From assembly GCA_023393475.1 (NCBI GenBank), contig JAEWLC010000109.1, forward strand, positions 1-64,000: DNA of 64,000 nt, given 5' to 3'. Below are positions 34,310 through 41,680 of this stretch, piece after piece. Origin of the DNA: Pseudomonadota bacterium. Lineage in GTDB: Bacteria; Pseudomonadota; Alphaproteobacteria; Rhizobiales; Devosiaceae. A program made the translations under genes and the position numbers. The notes under the pieces were generated by a model. That model made no database searches. It was not told the origin of the DNA and saw only the letters and a list, made by a program, of their open reading frames with translations. How positions within the stretch are numbered: the stretch's first letter is position 1; every line of letters starts with the position of its first letter.

Positions 34310-36871
34310 CTACAGCTTCACCCCGTTCAGCCGCAGCGCATTGGCGATGACGCTCACCGAGCTCAGCGCCATGGCCGCCGCGGCGATCATCGGCGACAGG
34401 AGCCAGCCGGTCAGCGGGTAGAGGACGCCAGCTGCGATCGGAATGCCGAGCGCATTGTAGCCGAAGGCGAACAGCAGGTTCAGCTTGATGTTGCTGAGCG
34501 TCGCCTTCGACAGCCGCCGCGCCTTGACGATTCCGCCGAGCTCACCCTTGAGCAGGGTGATCCCAGCGCTCTCGATGGCGACATCGGCACCCGTGCCCAT
34601 GGCGACGCCGACATCGGCTGCCGCCAACGCCGGCGCATCGTTGACGCCGTCGCCAGCGAAGGCCACCGACTTGCCGGCCTTCTTCAGCTCCTCGATCAGC
34701 GTGTGCTTGTCCTCGGGGGTCATCCCGGCCTGCACCTCGCTGAGGCCGAGCTCGCGCCCGACCGCCTCGGCCGTGCCGAGCGCGTCGCCCGTCGCCATCA
34801 CCACCGCCACGCCATCGGCACGAAGAGCGGCAATCGCCTCCTTCGCGCCGGCCTTGATCGGATCGGCCACGGTGACGACGCCGATGGCCGCCCCGTCATG
34901 CGCGACGAGGATCGCGGTCTTGCCCGATACGGCCTGCTGCTCGACCAGCGACGCGAGCTTGTCGTCGACTTCGATGCCCTGCTCGCGCAGCAGCCGCACA
35001 TTGCCCATCAGCGCCGGCTTGCCGCCGATATTGCCCTTGATGCCGCGACCGGTGAGTGAGGTGAACCCGTCCGCCTCGTAGACCCGCGCGCCGCGCGTCT
35101 CGGCGCCGACAACCACCGCATGGGCGATCGGGTGCTCGGAGTGCTTTTCGAGCGCTGCCGCCACCGAAAGAACAAAGCCTTCGTCGACGCCCTTCACCGG
35201 GATCACCTGGTCGAGCGTCGGCTTGCCCTCCGTGAGCGTGCCGGTCTTGTCGACGATCAGTGTGTCGACACCGGCAAAACCCTCGAGCGCCTTGGCGTCC
35301 TTCACCAGGACGCCCGCATGGGCGCCGCGTCCCGTCGCGACCATGATGGAGATCGGTGTCGCGAGGCCGAGCGCACACGGACAGGCAATGATCAGCACCG
35401 AGATCGCGGCGACGATGGCCTCGGCGAGGCCCGGACCCCAGATCATCCAGGCCGCGAAGGCCGCAATCGCGATCACCACCACCAGCGGCACGAACCAGTT
35501 GGCGACCCGGTCTGCCAGGGCCTGGATCGGCGCGCGGCTGCGCTGCGCCTTGCCCACCAGTTCCACGATCTGGCTGAGCCGCGTCTCGCTGCCCACTCGT
35601 GTCGCCGCCATGACGAAGCTGCCTTCGCCGTTGAGCGTGCCGCCGGTCACGACCTCGCCCTTGATCTTCTCCACCGGCACCGGCTCTCCGGTCAGCATCG
35701 ATTCATCGACGAAGGACCGGCCTTCCAGCACTTCGCCATCGACCGGTACCGACTCGCCCGGCCGCACCCGCAGCCAGTCGCCGGCCTTCACATCCTCGAT
35801 CGGAACCTCGTAATCCCCGCCCTGCCACACCCGGCGCGCCGTCTTGGGCGCAAGGTTGAGCAGCGCCCGGATTGCCTTGCCGGTCGCGTCGCGGGCCCGC
35901 AGTTCCAGCACCTGCCCGACGAACACCAGGGCAACGATCACCGCCGCCGCCTCGAAATAGACCGGGGGCTTGCCCGACATATGCGTCATCGACATCGGGA
36001 AGATCTGCGGGAACAGCACCGCCACCACCGAGAACAGGTAGGCTGCGCCGACGCCGAGCCCGATCAGCGTCCACATGTTCGGCGAGCGATTGACCAGCGA
36101 GTTCCAGAAGCGCCGGAAGAACGGCCACGCCGCCCACAGCACCACCGGCGTCGCGAGGATCAGTTCCAGCCAACCCGAAAGCTCCTCGCCGATCCACTCG
36201 CGCACCGGGATGCCGACCATGCCGCCCATGGCGAGGATGAGGATCGGGATCGACAGCGCCGCGCTCACCCACAGCCGGCGGGTGAAATCGACCAGCTCGG
36301 GGTTCGGCCCGTCATCGAGTGAGGCCACCATCGGCTCGAGCGCCATGCCGCAGATCGGGCAGTCGCCCGGCCCGTCCTTGATGATCTCGGGATGCATCGG
36401 GCAGGTCCACTTCGCCCCGGCGGGCACGCTGGCCGGATCGATCGGCGCCGCGCCATGCGAATGGCCGTGGTGATGGGCATGGTCGTGAGACCCATGCGGC
36501 GCGCCCGCCGGCGGCGCGCCGGGCAGCACGAAGGGCTTTGTGTCGAGATACTTCTTCGGGTCAGCCTCGAAACTCTTCTGGCAGCCCTCGCAGCAGAAAT
36601 AATAGCGCGTGCCCTCATGCTTCAGCATGTGCTGGGCAGTCACGCGATCCACCTGCATGCCGCAGACCGGGTCGGTCGCCTTGAGATAGCTCTCGGGCGC
36701 GGCCTCGAACTTCGCCTTGCAGCCGGCCGAGCAGAAGCCGATCTCCCGGCCTTCGTGCGTGGTACGATGCGGCGTCTTCGCCATGTCGACGGTCATCCCG
36801 CAGACCGGGTCGCGCGTGACCCTGGCGCCGGAATTGCCTTGCGAGTGTACGTGATGCTGGTGCGTGTCCAT
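34310..36871 (-). CDS. copA: Copper-exporting P1B ATPase with two YHS domains and an HMBD
   Basis: An 853-residue Cu+ pump. N-terminal order: YHS domain 1 (21-63, DPVCGMTVDM, CSAGCKAKF), YHS domain 2 (67-109, DPVCGMQVD, CCEGCQKSF), His-rich linker (128-140), then the heavy-metal-binding HMBD (155-181, WTCPMHPEIIKDGPGDCPICGM). The catalytic core has eight helices with the transport motif CPC at residues 497-499, DKTGT with phosphorylated D541, and EHPIAHAV before the ATP-binding domain; end GDGVNDAPALAAADVGVAMG (20 residues). There is no usual CXXC heavy-metal-associated domain; YHS/HMBD replace it. Promoter has a CueR site (36898-36928). Confidence 0.96.
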   Translation of the reverse strand: MDTHQHHVHSQGNSGARVTRDPVCGMTVDMAKTPHRTTHEGREIGFCSAGCKAKFEAAPESYLKATDPVCGMQVDRVTAQHMLKHEGTRYYFCCEGCQKSFEADPKKYLDTKPFVLPGAPPAGAPHGSHDHAHHHGHSHGAAPIDPASVPAGAKWTCPMHPEIIKDGPGDCPICGMALEPMVASLDDGPNPELVDFTRRLWVSAALSIPILILAMGGMVGIPVREWIGEELSGWLELILATPVVLWAAWPFFRRFWNSLVNRSPNMWTLIGLGVGAAYLFSVVAVLFPQIFPMSMTHMSGKPPVYFEAAAVIVALVFVGQVLELRARDATGKAIRALLNLAPKTARRVWQGGDYEVPIEDVKAGDWLRVRPGESVPVDGEVLEGRSFVDESMLTGEPVPVEKIKGEVVTGGTLNGEGSFVMAATRVGSETRLSQIVELVGKAQRSRAPIQALADRVANWFVPLVVVIAIAAFAAWMIWGPGLAEAIVAAISVLIIACPCALGLATPISIMVATGRGAHAGVLVKDAKALEGFAGVDTLIVDKTGTLTEGKPTLDQVIPVKGVDEGFVLSVAAALEKHSEHPIAHAVVVGAETRGARVYEADGFTSLTGRGIKGNIGGKPALMGNVRLLREQGIEVDDKLASLVEQQAVSGKTAILVAHDGAAIGVVTVADPIKAGAKEAIAALRADGVAVVMATGDALGTAEAVGRELGLSEVQAGMTPEDKHTLIEELKKAGKSVAFAGDGVNDAPALAAADVGVAMGTGADVAIESAGITLLKGELGGIVKARRLSKATLSNIKLNLLFAFGYNALGIPIAAGVLYPLTGWLLSPMIAAAAMALSSVSVIANALRLNGVKL

Positions 36872-36897
36872 GCGTCGGTCCTACCTTATCGACCCCT

Positions 36898-36928
36898 GTT
36901 CTGCACCTTCCCATCATGGTAAGGTCAA
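36898..36928 (-). promoter_or_regulatory. CueR-type copper promoter of copA
   Basis: On the minus strand: -35 TTGACC at 36928-36923, a 19-base spacer, and a weak -10 CAGAAC at 36903-36898. Within the spacer is the dyad ACCTT-N-CCAT / ATGG-N-AAGGT (36905-36925), matching in nine of ten positions. A 19-base spacer with ACCTTnCC...GGnAAGGT is the signature of MerR-family copper regulators, which activate by twisting the DNA. The divergent cueR-like gene begins at 36954. Confidence 0.85.
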
Positions 36929-36953
36929 GCACATTGTTCAGATAGGTATCCCC

Positions 36954-37355
36954 ATGCAGATCGGCGAGGCCTCACGGCTGACAGGCGTTTCCGCCAAGAT
37001 GATCCGGCACTACGAGTCGATCGGGCTCATCCCCTCGGCCGACCGGCGCGACAGCAATTACCGCGACTACGGCCACCACGACATCCACCGCCTCGGCTTC
37101 ATCCGCCGCGCCCGCGACCTCGGCTTCTCCATCGACCAGATCCGCGACCTCTTGAAGCTCTGGGGCGACACCCACCGATCGAGCGCTGACGTGAAGGCGC
37201 TGACCGAGGGGCACATCGCCGAACTCGACGCCAAGATACGGCTGCTGGGCGAAATGCGTTCCACCCTCGCCCACCTCGCCGCCGCCTGCGACGGCGACCA
37301 CCGGCCGGACTGTCCGATCATCGAGGGGCTGGCGGGGTCGCATGCCCAGCACTGA
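36954..37355 (+). CDS. cueR: MerR-family copper-responsive regulator (CueR)
   Basis: A 133-residue activator of the copper pump. MQIGEASRLTGVSAKMIRHYESIGLI is the MerR winged helix-turn-helix (quoted in part), followed by the dimerising coiled coil and ends with CDGDHRPDCPII: two Cys separated by seven residues, as in CueR where they bind Cu+. The DRPDCP-like ending marks CueR rather than ZntR or SoxR. Divergent from copA and expected to bind the dyad between them. No strong ribosome site precedes its ATG. Confidence 0.92.
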   Translation: MQIGEASRLTGVSAKMIRHYESIGLIPSADRRDSNYRDYGHHDIHRLGFIRRARDLGFSIDQIRDLLKLWGDTHRSSADVKALTEGHIAELDAKIRLLGEMRSTLAHLAAACDGDHRPDCPIIEGLAGSHAQH

Positions 37356-37747
37356 TATCGCCGGCTTCGACATCCGCACCGATCCCTTCCCGTCGCGGGA
37401 GGAGTTCTCGGCGCTATGGGAGTCCGGTTGGGGCAACCCGTGGAAAGGCCCGTTGCCGAACTGGAAGATCAGCCTCGTCCATCTCGGCGCCTATGAGAAC
37501 GAACGGGCGACTGGTCGGCTACGTCAACGTCGCCACGGATGGCAGCGGCCACGCCTTCCTGCTCGACCCCACCGTGCACAAGGACGTCCAGCGCCGCGGC
37601 CTCGGCACGCTACTTGTGGAGCGCGCCACCGAACTCTCCCGCCAGCGCGGCGGCCAATACATGCATGTCGACTACGAGCCGCATCTCGACGGCTTCTACA
37701 AGGCCTGCGGCTTCAAGCCGACATTGGCGGGATTGATACGGCTCTAG
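37342..37747 (+). pseudogene. GNAT N-acetyltransferase gene broken by a 4-bp duplication
   Basis: Two reading frames together encode a normal GNAT protein of about 135 residues. Frame one from ATG 37342 gives FDIRTDPFPSREEFSALWES to HLGAYEN; frame two then continues GRLVGYVNVATDGSGHAFLL, QRRGLGTLLVERATELSRQRGG (the acetyl-CoA P loop QRRGLGT) and HVDYEPHLDGFYKACGFKPT. The switch coincides with a tandem duplication of GAAC at 37497-37504; removing one copy restores YENGRLVGY. A sequencing error or a true recent mutation are both possible. Start overlaps the end of cueR by 14 bases. Confidence 0.85.
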
Positions 37748-37752
37748 CGGGA

Positions 37753-37782
37753 GCCGCGTCCGGTTCCGAAACCGGGCGCGGC
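37753..37782. terminator. Strong hairpin between convergent genes
   Basis: Thirteen-base arms 37753-37765 and 37770-37782 pair with one T-G wobble, with a four-base loop (CCGA). Lies between the GNAT gene end and the end of the small secreted-protein gene. No T tract follows on either strand, so it is a candidate bidirectional terminator of non-standard type. Confidence 0.5.
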
Positions 37783-37795
37783 ACGTATCCGCCCG

Positions 37796-38065
37796 TCAGC
37801 GGGCCGACTTCAGGCTGTTGTTGTAGATGGTACGGACCTTGGCCTTGAGCTTCTTCAGGTCGGCCGGCTTATGCAGATGTGGCTGGCCGTGGCCTTGGCA
37901 GCCTTCGAGGATGAAGTCGTAGCATCCCCAGAAATCTGCATCTTCGAGGCAGTCATAGGTCTTCTCCAGCACGCAGTCGTCGACGTCGTGTGCCTGCGCA
38001 ACGGTGACAGTCATAGAGAACAAGGCAGCGGCAGCAGCCCATATCGTCAGCTTCATGATCGACAT
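37796..38065 (-). CDS. Small secreted protein with regular cysteine spacing
   Basis: An 89-residue protein; AAGGAGGAG is four to five bases before the ATG. Residues 1-25 form a signal peptide ending VAQAHD. The mature ~65 residues contain four cysteines spaced CX7C-X8-CX7C within DDCVLEKTYDCLEDADFWGC and CYDFILEGC, followed by HGQPHLH and a basic tail (LKKLKAKVR). The pattern suggests a helical hairpin stapled by disulfides or a metal site. No family recognised. Copper-system genes lie upstream on the other strand, so metal binding is a possibility but not shown. Confidence 0.7.
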   Translation of the reverse strand: MSIMKLTIWAAAAALFSMTVTVAQAHDVDDCVLEKTYDCLEDADFWGCYDFILEGCQGHGQPHLHKPADLKKLKAKVRTIYNNSLKSAR

Positions 38066-38140
38066 CGTCTCCTCCTTCCTCGGTTCGAGACTATGGAGGA
38101 GCGTGCGCCGACTAGTCTGAAGGCGGGCTGAGGTGCTCGT

Positions 38141-39616
38141 TCATGAGACGCTGAGGCAGAGGTACTTGATGTCGAGGTAGTCCTCGATCCCGTACTTCGA
38201 TCCCTCGCGCCCGTGCCCGGATTGCTTCACCCCGCCGAACGGGGCGACTTCGGTGGAAATCAGCCCGGTATTGATCCCGACCATGCCGTAGTCGAGTGCC
38301 TCGGCGACCCGGAACACCCGGCTCAGGTCCGTGGCGTAGAAGTAGGAGGCGAGCCCGAACTCGGTGGCGTTGGCGAGCGCGATCACCTCCTCCACCGTCT
38401 CGAACCGGAACAGCGGCGCCAGGGGTCCGAACGTCTCCTCCCGCGCCAGCACCATGTCGGCGGTCGCATCGGCCAGTATCGTCGGCTCGAAGAACAGCCC
38501 CTCCTTGCGCTTGCCGCCGGTGAGCAGCCGCCCGCCCTTGCGCAACGCATCGGTGAGGTGCCGCTCGACCTTCTCGACCGCCTTCTCGTCGATCAGCGGG
38601 CCGGTGGTGACACCCTCGCCGAACCCGTCGCCGACCCGCAGTTTCTCCACGGCTGCCGTCAGCTTCTCGGCGAAGGCGTCATAGACACCCGCCTGCACGT
38701 AGATGCGGTTGGCGCAGACGCAGGTCTGTCCGTTATTGCGGTACTTCGACACCATCGCGCCCTCGACCGCAGCATCGAGATCGGCGTCATCGAAGACGAT
38801 GAAGGGCGCATTGCCGCCGAGTTCCAGCCCAAGCCGCTTCACCTGGTCGGCTGCCTGCCGCATCAGGATGCGGCCAACCTCGGTGGAGCCGGTGAAGCCG
38901 ACTTTCTTGACGATGTCGTTGGAGCAGAACTCCTTGCCGATATCCGACGAATGCGTGGACGGCAGGAGGTTGAAGAGCCCCGCCGGCAGCCCGGCACGCT
39001 CTGCCAGCACGGCGAGCGCGATAGCCGACAACGGCGTCTCGGCCGCCGGCTTGCTCACCACCGCGCAGCCTGCGGCGAGGGCCGGCGCCATCTTACGCGC
39101 CAGCATGGAGTTGGGAAAATTCCACGGCGTGATCGTCGCGACGACCCCCACCGGCTGCTTGATGATGATGATGCGCTTGTCTTCCTGGTGGCCGGGGATG
39201 GTGTCGCCATAGACTCGCTTCGCCTCCTCGCCGAACCACTCGATATAGCTGGCGCCGTAGAGAATCTCGCCCTTCGCCTCGGCGACGGGCTTCCCCTGCT
39301 CGGCCGTCATGATCGCCGCGAGGTCGTCGGCATTCTCCACCATCAGGTCGTAAAGCTTGCGCAGCACCGCGCCACGCGCCTTGCCGGTCTTCTTCTCCCA
39401 CGCCGCCTGCGCGATCTCCGCCGCCTCGATCGCGAGCTTGGCTTCTGCCACGCCGCAGTTCGGCAACACCGCCAGCACCTCGCCGGTCGAGGGGTTGGTC
39501 ACCTCGAACGTCGTGCCGTTCTCAGCCGTCTCCAGCCATCGTCCACCGATATAGGCGGCCGGGCGCAACAGCGACTTGTCCTTGAGATGGGCATTCAGCG
39601 CGGCGGTGATCGGCAT
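38141..39616 (-). CDS. gabD: NAD(P)-dependent succinate-semialdehyde dehydrogenase
   Basis: Oxidises succinate semialdehyde to succinate in the GABA shunt; cytosolic. Start MPITAALNAHLKDKSLLR (491 residues) has AGGGAG eight bases upstream. Aldehyde dehydrogenase motifs: TPWNFPNSMLARKMAPALAA (20 residues), GFTGSTEVGR for NAD binding, the active Glu in LELGGNAPF, and catalytic Cys in NNGQTCVCANR with the neighbouring Cys typical of redox-switched GabD. GIEDYLDIKYLCL at the end fits GabD and NADP-glutarate semialdehyde relatives equally. Single gene, divergent from the SMP-30 gene. Confidence 0.92.
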   Translation of the reverse strand: MPITAALNAHLKDKSLLRPAAYIGGRWLETAENGTTFEVTNPSTGEVLAVLPNCGVAEAKLAIEAAEIAQAAWEKKTGKARGAVLRKLYDLMVENADDLAAIMTAEQGKPVAEAKGEILYGASYIEWFGEEAKRVYGDTIPGHQEDKRIIIIKQPVGVVATITPWNFPNSMLARKMAPALAAGCAVVSKPAAETPLSAIALAVLAERAGLPAGLFNLLPSTHSSDIGKEFCSNDIVKKVGFTGSTEVGRILMRQAADQVKRLGLELGGNAPFIVFDDADLDAAVEGAMVSKYRNNGQTCVCANRIYVQAGVYDAFAEKLTAAVEKLRVGDGFGEGVTTGPLIDEKAVEKVERHLTDALRKGGRLLTGGKRKEGLFFEPTILADATADMVLAREETFGPLAPLFRFETVEEVIALANATEFGLASYFYATDLSRVFRVAEALDYGMVGINTGLISTEVAPFGGVKQSGHGREGSKYGIEDYLDIKYLCLSVS

Positions 39617-39733
39617 TGGAAATTCTCCCTGAGGCGGAAGCACTGCACCTCACCACCACTCAACGCAAGTGGCCTTGCCCGGCTCCAAAACTTCCGATTG
39701 GATGCGCGCAACTATAAAGGGAGGGCACCAGCA

Positions 39734-40642
39734 ATGGCCGGTATCTACGAGCGTCACGAGAAGGAATTCGGGCACCTGATCCAGGGGAGCGCCAAGCTCG
39801 AAACCCTGTTCACGGAGTGCCGCTGGGCCGAGGGGCCGGTCTGGTTCGGCGACGCCAACCAGCTCATCTGGTCCGACATCCCCAACAACCGCATGCTGCG
39901 CTGGACCCCCGATGGTGGTGCGTCGGTGTTCCGGCACAATTCCAACTACATCAACGGCAACACCCGCGATCGCGAAGGCCGGCTCGTCTCGTGCTCGCAT
40001 GGCGGCCGAAATGTCGTCCGCACCGAGATCGACGGTTCGATCACCGTTCTCGCCGACAGCTACAAGGGCAAGAAGCTGAATGCCCCGAACGATGTCGTCG
40101 TCAAGTCGGACGGGACGATCTGGTTCACCGATCCGGGCTACGGCATCCTCTCCGACTACGAGGGCTACAAGGGCGAGTTCGAGCAGGACGGCTGCTATGT
40201 CTTCTGCCTCGATCCGGCGAAAGGCGAGCTCAAGGTCGTGGTGGACGATTTCATCCGCCCCAACGGCATCGCCTTCTCACCCGACGAGTCCATTCTCTAC
40301 GTCGCCGACAGCGCCTACAGCCACGGCGAGGACCTGCCCCGCCACATCCGCGCCTTCGAAGCCAGGAGCGACAACACCGTCACCAACAGCCGCGTGTTCC
40401 TCACCACCGACGTCGGCCTGCCCGATGGCTTCCGCCTCGATGACCGCGGCAACATCTGGACCTCGGCCGGGGACGGCGTCCATTGCTTCAGCCCGTCCGG
40501 CGTCCTGCTCGGCAAGATCCTGACGCCCGACGGCGTCGCCAATGTCGAGTTCGGCGGCCCGCGCCGCAACCGCCTCTTCATCTGCGCCACCGGGAACCTG
40601 CACAGCATCTACCTGGCCGTGAACGGCGCAAAGCGACCCTAG
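39734..40642 (+). CDS. SMP-30/gluconolactonase family lactonase
   Basis: A 302-residue six-bladed beta-propeller, cytosolic (no signal peptide). The metal ligands of the family are visible: Glu in CRWAEGPVWFG near residue 30, Asn in LNAPNDVVVKSDG near 118-121 and Asp in LYVADSAYSHG near 195. FTDPGYGI and RPNGIAFSPDE are standard. Probably hydrolyses a sugar lactone to the acid, before a dehydratase such as UxaA or the enolase-type enzyme at the window end; these are candidate partners by role only. Start ATG follows GGGAGG. Divergent from gabD. Confidence 0.88.
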   Translation: MAGIYERHEKEFGHLIQGSAKLETLFTECRWAEGPVWFGDANQLIWSDIPNNRMLRWTPDGGASVFRHNSNYINGNTRDREGRLVSCSHGGRNVVRTEIDGSITVLADSYKGKKLNAPNDVVVKSDGTIWFTDPGYGILSDYEGYKGEFEQDGCYVFCLDPAKGELKVVVDDFIRPNGIAFSPDESILYVADSAYSHGEDLPRHIRAFEARSDNTVTNSRVFLTTDVGLPDGFRLDDRGNIWTSAGDGVHCFSPSGVLLGKILTPDGVANVEFGGPRRNRLFICATGNLHSIYLAVNGAKRP

Positions 40643-40655
40643 CGGGGGGGAGCGG

Positions 40656-40679
40656 CCGGCGCCCGCTACCGAGCGCCGG
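40656..40679. terminator. Hairpin after the SMP-30 lactonase gene
   Basis: Arms CCGGCGC (40656-40662) and GCGCCGG (40673-40679) with a ten-base loop, between convergent stops at 40642 and 40684. No T tract on the plus strand; role as a shared terminator is inferred from position. Confidence 0.35.
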
Positions 40680-40683
40680 TCAA

Positions 40684-41082
40684 CTAGGCTTCGACCGACA
40701 GCACGGTCATCACGTGCTTGGCGCCGTTGCGACCTTCCCAGGTGATCGACTGGCCGACATTGAGCCCGATAAGGGCCGTCCCCACCGGGGTCAGCACCGA
40801 CACCTTGCCCTCGGCGATATCGGCATCGGCTGGATAGACCAGCGTGACGGTGCGGTCGGCGCCGTTGTCGGGGCGATAGGTCACGGTCGAGCCCATGCGC
40901 ACCACGCTAGGCGCCAGCTTTTTCTCCGGCACGACGCGCGCCCGCTCGATCTCGTAGAGCAGGTCGTCGGCAGCATCCGATGAATTGCCGCTGCCCGCGA
41001 GGGCAAGAGCGATGAGTTTGCGATGGTCGGCCTCACTGAGGACGATCTTCGGCTTGAGGTCGTAGCGACGTAGCGATGACAT
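40684..41082 (-). CDS. rnk: Rnk-type regulator of nucleoside diphosphate kinase (GreA/GreB C-domain)
   Basis: A 132-residue RNA polymerase secondary-channel protein. N-terminal helical part KPKIVLSEADHRKLIALAL and an Rnk-like coiled region; C-terminal FKBP-like GreA/GreB domain with VRMGSTVTYRP, VTLVYPADADIAEGKVSVLTPVGTALIGL (part) and GQSITWEG. AAGGAA lies eight bases before the ATG. E. coli Rnk lacks the acidic tip of Gre factors and does not cleave RNA. Stands alone next to the 319-base gene-free gap. Confidence 0.9.
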   Translation of the reverse strand: MSSLRRYDLKPKIVLSEADHRKLIALALAGSGNSSDAADDLLYEIERARVVPEKKLAPSVVRMGSTVTYRPDNGADRTVTLVYPADADIAEGKVSVLTPVGTALIGLNVGQSITWEGRNGAKHVMTVLSVEA

Positions 41083-41401
41083 CGTGAAATTCCTTTCGAA
41101 TGCGAGCGTCTGCAGGGCCCTCTGCGGGTCCGCGACGTCTCGCGTGAATGTGTGGATTGGCGCCTTGTGCGACCGGCCGGGCGGGTTTCCGCGGGGTCCG
41201 GGATATCCCCAGACCCGGCGGCGCCTCAGGCGCGGGTCATGGGGCTATAGTCCTGCGACCGGGATTTCCCGGTGCGGCGCAACAACAGTGATGGGCGCGA
41301 AGCAAGACATGCGAGCAATATGGGGATAGCCGGCGAAAAGGTCAAATCGGGTGGCGCCCGCCAGCGGGTGCAATGAATGAAGCGACCCTACTCGCCAGCC
41401 C
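41083..41401. other. Gene-free gap with a cluster of palindromes
   Basis: The only gap over 300 bases besides the GntR upstream region. A GTG- or ATG-initiated frame at 41084-41329 has no family look and strong codon bias against it, so I reject it. The middle holds three adjacent palindromes: GGGATATCCC (41200-41209), a 38-base stem (41207-41244: CCCCA, GACCC, bulge GGCG, GCGCCT / AGGCGC, GGGTC, A, TGGGG) and ACCGGGA-TT-TCCCGGT (41258-41273). No poly-T follows. May be a structured RNA, a terminator region or a repeat remnant. Confidence 0.6.
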
Positions 41402-41680
41402 TCACGCCGTGGGCAGTGCCGAGAACCCCTCCGGCATCGGGCCTTCGTATGGTCCCGTGCGCACGTCGGTGACCGCCGCTGCCGGCGGCCCCGCGTTGAG
41501 TTCCATCAGCATGTGCTGGATTTCCTGCTCGGCACCGGAAAAGACCGCCTCGACTGTGCCGTCGCGCCGGTTCCGCACCCAGCCATCGAGCTTGAGCGCC
41601 TGCGCCTCGCCGACGACGAAGGCGCGAAACCCTACGCCCTGCACCCGTCCAGTGATGATCACATGGACGGCGCGCCGCAT
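41402..41680 (-). CDS. acyP: Acylphosphatase
   Basis: A 92-residue cytosolic enzyme hydrolysing acyl phosphates. The start MRRAVHVIITGRVQGVGFRAF is exact for the family (shown in part): the Arg and Gln-Gly-Val-Gly-Phe-Arg loop (RVQGVGFR) binds phosphate, and GWVRNRRDGTVEAVFSG has the catalytic Asn. The upstream gene ends in TGATG, overlapping this ATG by one base, so the two are one operon, though acylphosphatase has no known tie to altronate metabolism. Confidence 0.95.
   Translation of the reverse strand: MRRAVHVIITGRVQGVGFRAFVVGEAQALKLDGWVRNRRDGTVEAVFSGAEQEIQHMLMELNAGPPAAAVTDVRTGPYEGPMPEGFSALPTA

Noticed and set aside
38213..39733. In-frame 5' extension of the SMP-30 lactonase gene
   Set aside because: It lies antisense of gabD and has no similarity; ATG 39734 has its own GGGAGG site and the family N-terminus.
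41084..41329. 81-residue frame in the gap upstream of acyP
   Set aside because: Arg/Gly-rich, no ribosome site and no family match; overlaps the palindromes.
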